64,000 bases of DNA from Parietaria judaica (lineage: Eukaryota > Streptophyta > Magnoliopsida > Rosales > Urticaceae). This document shows, piece after piece, positions 44,362 through 54,852 of the stretch (position 1 is its first letter; each line of letters starts with the position of its first letter). Location of the stretch: assembly GCA_954871525.1 (NCBI GenBank), contig OX940861.1, positions 34,795,201 to 34,859,200 of the forward strand, written 5' to 3'. The notes beneath the pieces are model-generated. The model did not search any database, was not told where the DNA came from, and was given only the letters and a program-made list of their open reading frames with translations. Both the position numbers and the translations under genes were made by a program.

Positions 44362-47300
44362 TTATTGGTAGAATTTCTTCAAGTGCTTGACATTCCACCT
44401 TCTTATGACCTTGACTCCATCGGTGTTCTTGAGTTCGTATACCCCTGGCTTGACGATGTGGGTCACTGTATAAGGGCCTTCCCAGCTTTCACTTAGCTTT
44501 CCCGCGTTAAGCTCGGCTGTGTTCTGGAACACCCTTCTGAGGACCAGTTCTCCGACTCGGAACCTTCTCGGTCGCACCTTTTTTATTGTAGAAGCGTGCG
44601 ATGGTGTTCTGGTAATTTGCTATATGAACTCTGGCTCGCTCCCGTCTTTCGTCTATATGGTCGAGCTGGTGAAGCAGGTCCTGGTTATTGTCTTCTTCGT
44701 GGTTTGGTGCCCAGGATCGCCGGAAACTGGGGACTCCTACCTCCGCCGGGATCACCGCTTCCACCCCAAATGCTAGAGCAAAAGGAGTTTCTCCGGTGGC
44801 TGAATGTGGCGTTGTTCGATAAGCCCAAAGTACCCCCGGGAGTTCATCCGCCCACAGCCCTTTCTTCTTGTCGAGCCGCTTCTTGAGGCTGTCGGTGATC
44901 GTTCGGTTGATTGCTTCGGCGTTCCCGTTCCCTTGGGGATATCTTGGCGTTGAAGTGTTCAGCTTTATCTTCCATCGTGCGCAGAAATCTCTGAACTTCT
45001 TCGAGATGAATTGTGACCCGTTGTCTGCGATTATCTCCCTGGGGAGTCCGAAGCGAGTGATTACGTTCTTCCAAACGTAACTCTCGACATCGGAATCCTT
45101 GATATTGGCGTAGGCTTCGGCTTCGGTCCATTTGGTGAAGAAGTCCGTGACCACCAGCATGAACCTTTTCTGTCTTGCTCCGATTGGCATTGGACCGACG
45201 ATGTCCATAGACCACTTCATGAAGGGGTAGGGCACCGATACTACCGATAGCTCCTCGGCCGGGCAGTTGATTGCTGGGGCGTGTCGCTGGCATTTCTCGC
45301 ACTTCCTGGCGTGGTTGGTGCAATCCGCTCGCATTGTTCCCCAGAAGAAACCTTGTAGCTTGGCTTTCCTCCATAGGTTGCGTCCGCCTGAGTGGTTACC
45401 GCACTCTCCGTTGTGGATTTCTTCCATGACGTAGTTCGCCTCTTCATTGCCTAGACAGTGTAGGTAGGGGCCTACGAGGCTTTTGAAGTAAAGTCGTCGG
45501 TCTATGATTGTGTACCGAGAGCTCTTAGTATTTATTTTCCGCGCCTCTTGTCGATCTTCGGGTAACTTTCCTTCGACCAGGTATGCTCGGATGGGGGTCC
45601 GCCAATCTTCGTCTTCGGTCTCTTCTACTATTCCTGGTTCTTCGTCCTCGCTCTCTTCTTCTTCTATGAGCTGAGTTTCTTCGTTGTTTTCCTTCTAGAC
45701 GTCGTCGCTGTCACGAGTGTTGTCCTCCTCGTTGGTTTGTCCTTCTTCGCTTACTTTTAGCTTCTTCTTATCGGGCCCTTCGCTTCTCTTGATGCTAGGC
45801 GTCTGAAGCGTTTCTACCGTAATCGATCGGAGCTCTCCTACCTGGGTGGTCGACCCCAGGCTCGCCAAGGCGTCCGCGTGGTTGTTGTCTCCTCTGGACA
45901 CTTGTGTTAAAGTGAAGAAATCGAACTTCTTCTCGAGAGACCTGACAACCCCAGCGTAGGCCTCCATCCTTTCGTCGTTCGTTTCGTACTCTCCGCTGAC
46001 TTGCTTTACGACTAGCTGAGAATCCGAAAAGGCGTTCAAGCTCTTTACTCCGATGGCCGTGGCTGATTGCATCCCGACGATGAGCGCCTCATATTCCGCT
46101 TCGTTGTTGGTAGAGCGATAGGCGAGGCGGCACGCCTTCTCGATCACTTCTCCCATCGGGGAGATGAGCCGGATCCCGATTCCTGATCCCATCGAAGTCG
46201 CCGATCCGTCGACGCAGAGTTTCCAAGTACCGGCTTCATCGCTCAGCTCCACGGGCTCCCTGGGCAGCTCGATGAGGAAATCGGCTAGTACTTGCGACTT
46301 CAAGCTTGTCCGCAATTGATATTCGATGTCGTACGCTCCTAGCTTTATGTTCCACTTCGTGATTCTGCCGGATTGATTCGGGCTTTGAATGGTGGAGCGA
46401 ATCGGCCTGTCCGTCATAACGATGATCGTGTGGGCTTGGAAGTGGAAACGTAGTCTCTCCGATGCGTCGTATACGGCTAATGCTAGCTTCTCGATGGTGG
46501 GATACCTCGTTTCGGCGTCGAGGAGCTTTCTGCTGATATACGAGACTGGCTTTTGCTCCTCTTTCTCCTCTCGAACTAGCACCTGGCTTATTGCTTGATC
46601 GGACACGGCCATGTACAGGTAGAGCGGCTCTCCGGGTTCTGGCTTCGTCATAACGGGCGGCGACGATAGATAGGTCTTTAGTGCTTGGAAAGCTTCTTCG
46701 CACTTGTCGGTCCATTCGAACTTCTTGTTTTTCCTCAACAGCTCGTAGAATAGAAGAGTTCGGTCTGCTTGTCGTGAAATGAACCGCCTTAGCGCGTTGA
46801 TCCTTCCTGTCAGCTTCTGAACCTCTCGCCGGTTTCTTGGCGATGGCATGCTCTGAATGGCTTCGACCTGTTCGGGGTTTGCTTCGATTCCTCGTCGGGT
46901 GACCATCTGACCTAAGAATTTCCCGGATGAGACGCCGAAGGTGCACTTAGTGGGGTTCAGCTTCATCTGGTGTTTGTTGAGGACGCCGAAGCATTCCTCC
47001 AAGTGCTCCACGTGCATTGCCGCTTTTAGAGATTTGACGACCATGTCGTCGATGTATACCTCCATGCTCTTCCCGATCTGTTCGTGGAACATCTTCGTCA
47101 TTAGCCTCTGGTAGGTCGCCCCAGCATTTTTCAGACCGAAGGGCATAACCTTATAGCAGTAGGTTCCTCTTTCGCTGATGAAGGCTGTCTTCTCTTCGTC
47201 GTCTGGATGCATTCGGATCTGGTGGTAGCCTGAGTAGGAATCCATGAAGCTTAAGAGCTCGTACCCGTAAGTGGCTTCGACAAGGCGATCGATGTTCGGC

Positions 47301-47875
47301 ATCGGGAAGCTGTCCTTCGGGCACGCTTTGTTGAGATCCGTGAAGTCGACGCACACTCTCCACTTGCCATTCTTCTTTTTAACCACGACGGTGTTGGCTA
47401 ACCACTGGGGATATTTTACCTCCCTGATGGTCCCCATAGCGAGCAGCTTGTCTACTTCGTCGTTGATGATCTTGTTCCGGTCGGAGGCCATCTTTCTTCG
47501 CTTCTGTATGACGGGCTTGTGCCCGGGGTCCGTGTTGAGCCGGTGAGTGACCATCGTCGGATCGATCCCGGGCATGTCTTCGTGAGACCATGCGAAGCTT
47601 CTTCGGTTCTTCTTCAGGAATTCGACCAGCTGAGCTTTGATATCTGGCTCGAGTCCTGCGCCTATACCGACGGTTCGGGTTGGATCGGAGTCATCGATGC
47701 AAACCTGTTCTACCTCTTCGAGCTGCGGGCCTCCTAGTCTTTCTTCGGCTGTTTGGTCGTCCACGTCTTCCGCGTTGAGGATCTTGGAGGTGCCCGGGGG
47801 TCCTCCTTTTCCCTTTTTCCTGCGTCGCTTCCTCCTGATCGTCGATGGTGGAGGCGGAGCAGACGCGGCTAGTTG
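44362..47875 (-). pseudogene. pol: Tat element 1 pol (RT, two RNase H domains, integrase)
   Basis: Continues in the gag frame (QLAASAPPPPSTIRRK). RT motifs are WRVCVDFTDLNKACPKD, MPFGLKNAGATYQRLM and YIDD (47045-47056). The first RNase H is degenerate (YMAVSDQAISQVLV). The second, archaeal-type RNase H has LCVDGSATSMGSGIG, NNEAEYEALI and FSDSQLVVKQVSGEY. A TAG at 45695-45697 interrupts the linker before integrase. Integrase has the HHCC finger (HSGGRN to CEKCQRH), D in MDIVGP, D in IADNGSQF and E in NAEAINR. A one-base frameshift near 44578, at a run of six T on the plus strand, separates the C-terminal tail (ESWEGPYTVTHIVKPGVYEL). It ends at 44362. Confidence 0.9.
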
Positions 47876-50314
47876 CTATTGAGCGGCTAGCTTGCTGCCG
47901 CTGCACTCAGCCTTCTCGACGACCTTGGGCGCGCTCATTGCTCGGAAGTGCATCATGTAACAGATGCGATAGGCTTCGCTGCTCCCTCGGACTTCGTCGA
48001 TGGTTCCTTCTACCCGTCCGGGGAATTTGATGCATCGGTGATATGTGGACAGGACGGCCTTCATCGAATGAATCCATGGTCTCCCGAGGATTACGTTGAA
48101 GTGCGATCGCACGTCCAATACCATGAATTCGGTCATCCGATGGACGGTTCCGGCGTAGACGGGGAGATTCACCGTTCCCAGCGAGATAGCTACGTCTCCG
48201 TTGAAGCCAGACACCTTGCGCGGACGGCCTCCGATGGCCAAATCTTCGATCTCCATTCGTGTCAGACAGTCGTAAGTGATGACGTCGACCGAGCTTCCAT
48301 TGTCGACGAGGACGCGAGCAACGTCGCATCCTCCTATGTTGAGCTCTAAAACTAGGGCGTCGTCGTGCTCGTCTGCGCATACTTCTTCGTCGACGAACTC
48401 TATCGTCGTCTTCTGACCGGTCATCCGCGCATCTTCCTGAGCGGACTCCTTCCCTCTGCGTTGGTAGGCCTTGATGCTGTTGATGGAATCTTCGCAGAGG
48501 CGAGATCCTCCCATGATCAGGTCGATCCTTGGTCTTGCGGCTGGTCTCCCATCGTTCGGGCGTTCCCCCGATGCTTCCTCGATCGTGAGGCTTCTTTTTG
48601 GGGCCTCCTGGTTTCCTCCCGCGCGCTGGGCTGGCGCCTCCCGCTTGTTCGGCCACGATCGGTTGTCGTTGTTCCATGGCTGAGTGGGCTTTTGGGGGAC
48701 GTCTTGGAATTCCCCTTGCTCGATCCTCCTTTGGATCATCTTCCTCAGAGTGGCGCACTCGTCGGTCGCATGACCGTGGTATTCGTGGAAAGAGCAGTAC
48801 TTGCTCATGTCTCTTGGCCAAGGCTTTCTCTCGTAGCTGCCTCGGCCGCCAGAATGACCTCCTCGGCCACCCGAAAATCCTCCTCGGCCTCCAGAATAGC
48901 CTCCTCGGTTGCCAGAGTAACCTCCTCGATTCTCCGGAAAGCTTCCCTGGTTGCTCGGGAAGTACCCTGGTTGTGAGTTTCCTTGTGGGAGTTCCTCCTG
49001 CCGATTGCCTTCGCGGTTGCCGAGCGCCTCTTTCTTTCCGTCCACCTGGTAGACTCCGTGTCCAGGGTTTTCCCTGATCCTTCGCTCGTCGACCCCGTCT
49101 CTGCTTCTCCGATCTCGTCGTTCCCCTTCTCTCCTTGTTCTGGACGACGATCCCTCTTGTCCGTCTCTAGTTTCCTTCCTTTCTGGCCTGGTTCGGCCTT
49201 CAGCTTCCTCTTCTAGCCTTTTCTTGATCGCCTTATTTTCCTCCATGTCCATGTAGATTGTCGCTTTGTGGAGCGCGTCTTCTATCGAGTTTGGCAGCGA
49301 GACGCACAGTTCGTCGTTGAACAGAGATTGGTAGTACAAGCCATGCTTCAGAGCTTGGACCGAGACGACGTCCTCGATCTTCGGGATTCGGAACATGACG
49401 TTCTTGAATTTCTCTATGTATTGCCGAAGAGGTTCGTTCTTCCCTTGCTTGACATCGAAGAGGTTGGACACTGTCAGCTCCGTCTGTACGTAGATGGAGA
49501 AGTGTTTTAGGAAGAGGGCGACCAACTCGTCGGAGGTGTTGATGGAGCCCGGCGTTAATCTCGCGAACCAGTCGCTGGCACGGTCCTGCAAACTCGCGAT
49601 GAAAAGTCTGCACAAGACGGCTTCCTTCCGGACCTCCTCGCCCCCGATGTGGTCCGTCGCGATTCGGAATGACTTCACGTATGTATGGGGATCCGTATGC
49701 CCTTTGTATGGCGTGAGTCTGATCTTTGGTAATTCCTCCAGCTCTATCCCCCGAATCCTCGTCGTGAACGGGGTGATTCTGGCTTCCCGCACCATCCTGT
49801 CGATTTATGGCGCCGAACTCGTCGCCTGGTGCACCTGCGATGCGACTTGTCCGAGTTTGGCCTCCATCTTTGCTGACATTAAGGCCATCGCCTTGGCCAC
49901 CTCTTCGGCCACTCTTGCCGCCACGTCCGTCGTCGCATTGCCCTGTGTGTTCCCCGGCGTGTCTTCCAATCGATTCGCCGTGGTTGGCTGGACTGCGTCC
50001 GTGTCGAAGAGGTTCCTGATGAGCGATGGGGTTGACATGCCTACCGGTGCGTCCGTCGTCACCGTGTCTCTACTGGCGCTTCCCCCCGCCCCTCGTGCGG
50101 CCGATTCTGCTATCTGGTTCGTCGGGCGCGGTCTCTCCGCGCGCTCTAGGAGGCTTGCGAGGCGTCTGTTCTCCGCGGCCTGCTCCTCTATCCTTCGGGC
50201 GGACTCCTCGGCTTTGCTGGTGACCTCTGTCATCTTTGCGATGGCTTCGGCCAGCTGTTGTTGCATCCGCTGCATGGTTTGCTCCGGGGCGGAGCTAGCT
50301 TCCTCGGCTGACAT
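47876..50314 (-). pseudogene. gag: Tat element 1 gag and protease
   Basis: One frame from ATG 50314 (MSAEEASSAPEQTMQRMQQQ) to the TAG at 47876-47878, with one nonsense TAA at 49805-49807. The N-terminal part is a coiled coil. Retrotrans_gag follows (RLFIASLQDRASDWFARL, FLKHFSIYVQTE, QYIEKFKNVMFRI), then an Arg/Gly-rich tract with YSGNRGGYSGG repeats and a CCHC-like knuckle (CSFHEYHGHATDEC). The aspartic protease (VARVLVDNGSSVDVI, about 48290-48312) has the DNGSS form seen in the Tat lineage. The closing TAG is followed by CAA CUA and the same frame continues into pol, so this stop is probably a recoding site. Confidence 0.85.
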
Positions 50315-50363
50315 TCTCCTTCCTCCCTTCGATTTCCTGGCTGTGCGATAGAAAGAAACAAAG

Positions 50364-50381
50364 CCCCCTCGGTGGGCGCCA
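50364..50381 (-). other. primer-binding site of Tat element 1
   Basis: Minus-strand TGGCGCCCACCGAGGGGG starts three bases inside the 5' LTR end. The form TGGCGCC is usual in Tat elements. The matching tRNA was not determined. Confidence 0.75.
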
Positions 50382-50384
50382 AAC

Positions 50385-51075
50385 TGTAGAGGGCGATTCT
50401 TACCGCCGTGCAGTCACAAAGATAATCGAAATAATTAAATAATTATGGACAATACGAATATCTCTTATTTAGTATGATTCCGAGAGGACCCGGTTTCTTC
50501 TGTTTGATAGCTTGGACAATCGAAGATTACACACTCTAACCCTTGGGAGATCGAGAATGCTATGAATAAGCAAACTCGAAGACTCAAGGATTTATTCTCT
50601 CAAACTCACGACAATAATGGATACTGAATACTGGAATAGATTTATGCTAGGTTTACATTCGTATTTATAGGTTTGAAGGTCTTCTAGAATATTCCTCAAA
50701 TCTTGCTAGGGTTTCCTTCTGAATCGCTATGATCGTAGTTGACCTTCCTTATATTTCGTTGGATATCCCACGAAATCTTTAACCGAATAAGCCAATCTTC
50801 CCTTCTTTCTCGCGATCTCGAATGAGTTCCTCTTTTAACGCGATTAGGCTTTCCCGAAGAGCTTTTCCTCGATGAACTTCCCTTTTCGCGACGAGATGTT
50901 GGGCCGGCTTTATCGGATGCTGACTTCTCGTGGGCTTCGCTTGCTGGGCCTTAATTTCTTTATTCTTTCATGGGTTTGGGTTCTTCAAGCAATCCTCCTC
51001 TCGCTTTATGTCGTTTATTCCACAAACGACAAAGGGTGGTGTTAAGAAGAGATTTGACCAAATCTGACCTTAACA
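50385..51075 (-). repeat. 5' LTR of Tat element 1
   Basis: Pairs with 38352-39042. The presumed promoter TATA box (TATAAATA on the minus strand) is at 50662-50669, at the same offset as in the other LTR. Confidence 0.95.
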
Positions 51076-51080
51076 ATGAT

Positions 51081-51173
51081 AAAGTTTGGTCTAAATTGGA
51101 TCACATGAGAGCGAAGAGCTCCTAATGTCCGAGGGTTCGCCATGCCTTGGACATTCCACACAAGGCCTATCAT
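51081..51173 (-). pseudogene. LINE ORF2, 5' end (endonuclease N-terminus)
   Basis: Starts at the ATG at 51173 (MIGLVWNVQGMANPRTLGAL), the apurinic-endonuclease N-terminal motif WNxxG of L1 elements. It reads to RPNFI where the Tat TSD ATGAT interrupts it, and continues across the insertion as ILSETKLV at 38351. The ATG overlaps the ORF1 stop codon as ATGA. Confidence 0.85.
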
Positions 51174-52995
51174 TGGGCTCGGCGACCCTGATCCACAGGG
51201 TGCGCCGCTTTAGATTCTATTGTGCCAATGATTTCATCCATTTCCGTGGAACAAACCATCGACAAACCACATTCCTTATCCCCTTCATTCACAACAAGCA
51301 ATGGATCTAAGGCATCCACAAGAACAAACTGACGTTCAAGCAAGGATTCCGAGATTAACTCAGTGCTAACTTTGCCTTCTTTCGCCAAAGACTTGAGAGA
51401 ACGCTTGGGCTTCTTCTTCACACAGAAGCCTCTTGACATAGCTAAATGCCCACACCCTTCATCAAGAGATGTGCGTGTTCCTTTAGAAACCCGAAGAGAC
51501 ATCGAGAGAGAAGTGGGTACCTCGCTATTCGAAACCGGTTGCGATGGTGGGGGCGCAAACAAACTTGTCTTTTAGGGATGAGCAGAGGGTTGTCATAAGG
51601 GAGGGGGTATTTGATCGGAGTGTCTAGAGGAGGAGAGGTCTTACTCCCTGGTGCATATATCGAGGCAATCTCCGCCGAGGGCGAGGAAGTCCCGTGAGAA
51701 TCCGTGCTTTTATCGATTGAGAGAACTAGAACAGTTTCCAAGTCGTTGTCGTTGAGATTAACCTGAAACCCCTCCTCTAGGGTCACGTCCGACTTCCCGT
51801 TCGAGAAGCGTTCAACGCTCAGAGTTAAAGGACTAGAGGCCTCATTCATTTGGATACTTGCTTTGCATAGAGTCAATGGACAGGAAGACTCATTGGACTG
51901 CAGACCTGCTTTGCAAAGATCATAGATGCCATCTCGGGAATTTGAGGTTTCCGGGGCCCTCACATTAGTCCCCTGGTTATTCATCTTCTGATGCATGACT
52001 GATGGCTCGATCTTTTCCATAGGCTCTGGCACCGAGTTATGAGCTTTGGAGTTGGGAATACAGGAGTCCCTTAGTCCCGAAGGGGGGCCATTGTTAGTCT
52101 TGTCAACAGAATTGGTCCTAATTCCCGAAGAAGTTCCTTCGTCTTTTGAAGACGTCGATGAAGTTTTACTTCTTGGCAATTTTGTTGCTTCGACGGTATC
52201 GAAACAAGACATACAGTTTTCTTCAGCGCGAAGCCACGGTCCGAGGGCTTGTCGTGGACGTTCGTCGGGGCCTTTCACGGTGATCATTGGGTTTTCGCAA
52301 CCCCTTTGATCGTGGCCCAATAGGCCACATCTATAGCAGAGAGATGAGAGTGTCTCGTATTTAAAAACAATCCAAACCGGTTTTCCTTTAACAGGAATAA
52401 AGCGACCCAGGCAGATAGTCGTAGACAGGTCAAGAGAGACTCGACATCTGATAGAGTCCCTCCAAACCGAGCAGAAGTTCTTGTCCCATTTGAAGGCGAT
52501 AACCTTGCCGCAGTATCCATCCAATCGTAGAACATTTTTTTCTGTCCTTGCTTGGGTAGGAACACCTAGGATTTTCACCCAAATATCGATGGATGAGAAA
52601 TTGCATTCCTTCAAATTCTCCGAGTCCGGCCATGGCTCTAGAAGGAGGGCCCCACCATTGAAACACCACGGTCCCCTTTCTATCATTTTTTTGCATATCA
52701 CGGGGTTCGCAAACTCAATCCCGATGTAAAACCCATCTTTATTCTTTTCTAGTAGTTTTGTTTTCCAAGCCGGTTCATTCCACCATAGACGGCTTAGAAT
52801 AAAGTTTAACAATTTTAGGGATCCAATTTTTCCTCCAAGGATTTTTCCCACCACCGCTGCTTGGAGTCGAAGAGTAGGAGAACCACCGTCCTTTGTATCG
52901 GCAAGGTCTTCCCATTCTTCATCATCCATATTAAGAGCGTCGGTAAGATCAACCAAAGAATCAACGTCTCCGCTTAGCTCTAGGTCTCTTTCCAT
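51170..52995 (-). pseudogene. LINE ORF1 (DUF4283 and CCHC knuckle)
   Basis: RNA-binding ORF1 protein of plant L1 elements. Start at 52995 (MERDLELSGDVDSLVDL). The DUF4283 region follows (VGKILGGKIGSLKLLNFIL, RGPWCFNGGALLLEPW, IWVKILGVP), then a CCHC knuckle (CYRCGLLGHDQRGC, about 52280-52330) and a long Ser/Asn-rich linker. The first frame stops at 51442, but the normal continuation (KKKPKRSLKSLAKEGK) is in the next frame from about 51562 to the TGA at 51170. A single-base indel near the AAAAG run at about 51565 therefore broke ORF1. The TGA overlaps the ORF2 ATG. DUF4283 proteins are thought to chaperone LINE RNA; that role is inferred from the family. Confidence 0.85.
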
Positions 52996-53540
52996 TTTCT
53001 GAAATTCGAGCAGGTCTCAAATAGGGAAATCCAACACGGGAGGGCTCCTCTAGAACTAGAGAGCATACATCAACTTCTACAACACAATTTGGAAAGAAAA
53101 AAAAAGGTTGTAGATTCCTTTGGGCAAAACAACAAACAGGTGGTGGGCAGGACTTAAACGCGCCAAACAACAGAGCAATCGATACTACTCAACCAAACCA
53201 TGGGGTGAAATATAACGATGAGCACCAGAATTCACCAGGAAACAACGCAGCAACACAGACGAGCAAAACGAAGAACCTGACTCCGGGCCCTAAAACCGCA
53301 ACAGCGACAGAGGTGACTGAGAGCTCAGACGAGAGCCATAGTCATCACTGGACGAGGAGAAAAGCCAGGGCGGAAGGCAGCAGCCCTTACAGAGAAGACG
53401 GGCAGCAGCGGAGAGCGAGGAGCTAGGGCACCGGTGTCATGCGCAGGAGCGGCAAAGAGACAAGCGCGAGGAGGCTTAAGGAAGCCCTAGCCACGTCTTC
53501 GTCAAGGGCTGAGCGGCGGCGGAGAGCCTTCGAGGCAGGT
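52996..53540 (-). promoter_or_regulatory. LINE 5' UTR, probable internal promoter
   Basis: G/C-rich leader between the apparent LINE 5' end and the ORF1 ATG, with no long ORF. L1 elements usually carry their promoter here; no specific box was identified. Confidence 0.5.
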
Positions 53541-53898
53541 CAATATTAGAAATATTAAGATGATGAACCATAAGTATGTTGAATGTATCTATAAACAATA
53601 ACAAATTTGAGACAAAATTTCTAGTCGTGATATGACAATCTTTCCAATTATCAAAGCAGCATACAAATGTACATATAATTGTCTATTTTATTTCCTCCAT
53701 ATTGCACTTTGGCAATCGCTGATAATTAATATAAACCCATATTTAAAATAAATAAATATTTTTTTCCCAAAAAAAAAAAAAAAATCTCCGCCCCTGGTTG
53801 TGAGAGGATAATCACGTCAAAATCGAGATTCATGCTACTCCAAGATTTCCCCATTGTCCGTACATGGTTACCCAACAAAATCAAAACCTTATTTTTTA
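53541..53898. other. short intergenic stretch, no gene seen
   Basis: A/T-rich DNA with a poly(A) run near 53768; nothing recognisable. Confidence 0.5.
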
Positions 53899-54367
53899 GG
53901 GTTAATGACGGTAAAAATACCTAAAATTTGGTCAAAGAACCCCTCGTGTACTCAAAGTTTAAAAGTGGTGGTAAAAATACCCAAAGTCACATTTAGGGAG
54001 TTGACCACTCCATTCTCGTAACGCCGTTAACTTACCTGTTAATTCTGGCCACGTGGACAAATCTGTTTTGTTAAGTGTAATCATTAGGGGTTCAATTAGT
54101 TGTGTTGAATAGTATTAATTAGGGGTTTAATTCCTTGTTTTGTCGTAAACGAGACTGATGTGGGCTGGTTCACGTGGCAAAAATTATTATGTCAGCAACC
54201 CACGTTTGTCTACGTGGCTAGAGTTAACAGGTAAGTTAAGGGCATTACGAGAATGGAATGGTCAACTCCCCAAATGCGACTTTGGGTATTTTTGCCACCA
54301 CTTTTAAACTTTGGGTACAGGAGGGGTTCTTTGACCAAACTTTGGGTATTTTAGCCGTCATTAACCC
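53899..54367. mobile_element. MITE D1, 469 bp
   Basis: Inverted ends GGGTTAATGACGGTAAAAAT and TTTTAGCCGTCATTAACCC. The arms include CCCAAAGT and AAAGTTTAAAAGTGGTGG words and the segment GGAGTTGACCACTCCATTCT. No ORF. Directly followed by AATGATTA and a second copy. Confidence 0.9.
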
Positions 54368-54375
54368 AATGATTA

Positions 54376-54843
54376 GGGTTAATGACGGCAAAAATACTCA
54401 AATTTTGGTCAAAGAACCCCTAACGTACCCAAAGTTTAAAAGTGGTGGCAAAAATACCTAAAGTCGCATTTGGGGAGTTGACCACTCCATTCTCGTAACG
54501 CCATTAACTTACCCGTTAACTCTGGCCATGTGGACAAATCTGTTTCGTTAAGTGTAATCATTAGGGTTCAATTAGTTGTATTAAATAGTATTAATTAGGG
54601 GTTTACTTCGTTGTTTTGTCGTGAACGAGGCTGATGTGAGCTCGTCCACCTGGCAAAAATTGTTATGTCGGCAACCCACGTTTGTCCGCGTGACCAGAGT
54701 TAACAGGTAAGTTAACGCCGTTACGAGAATGGAGTGGTCAACTCCCCAAATGCGACTTTGGGTATTTTTACCACCACTTTTAAACTTTGGGTACACGAGG
54801 GGTTCTTTGATCAAACTTTGGGTATTTTTGCCGTCATTAACCC
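54376..54843. mobile_element. MITE D2, 468 bp, tandem with D1
   Basis: Near-identical to D1 in the same orientation. Flanked by AATGATTA on the left (54368-54375) and TAATGATTA on the right (54844-54852), a TSD of 8-9 bp, so it probably inserted right beside D1. Ends resemble those of foldback elements A-C. Confidence 0.9.
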
Positions 54844-54852
54844 TAATGATTA

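Larger units (their letters stand above)
38347..51080 (-). mobile_element. complete Tat-lineage Ty3/gypsy element 1 with TSD
   Basis: The LTRs are 38352-39042 and 50385-51075 (691 bp each, 7 substitutions by hand count, no gaps), flanked by ATGAT at 38347-38351 and 51076-51080. The body is 12,724 bp. Gag-pol is on the minus strand, with the primer-binding site next to the right LTR and the polypurine tract next to the left LTR. The Tat lineage is indicated by the DNGSS protease motif, a second archaeal-type RNase H after the normal one, and a large spacer between pol and 3' LTR carrying an antisense gene. It is nested in the LINE endonuclease. Confidence 0.95.
34340..53540 (-). mobile_element. 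L1-type LINE, split by a nested Tat element
   Basis: Non-LTR retrotransposon on the minus strand. It has a G/C-rich 5' leader (about 53000-53540), ORF1 (51170-52995), ORF2 starting at 51173, and a 3' end near 34340 that runs into (TA)n instead of poly(A). The Tat element (38352-51075 plus one TSD copy) splits the endonuclease; joining 51081 to 38351 restores an unbroken endonuclease reading. Without the insert the LINE is about 6.5 kb, full length for a plant L1. Its own TSD could not be identified. Confidence 0.85.
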
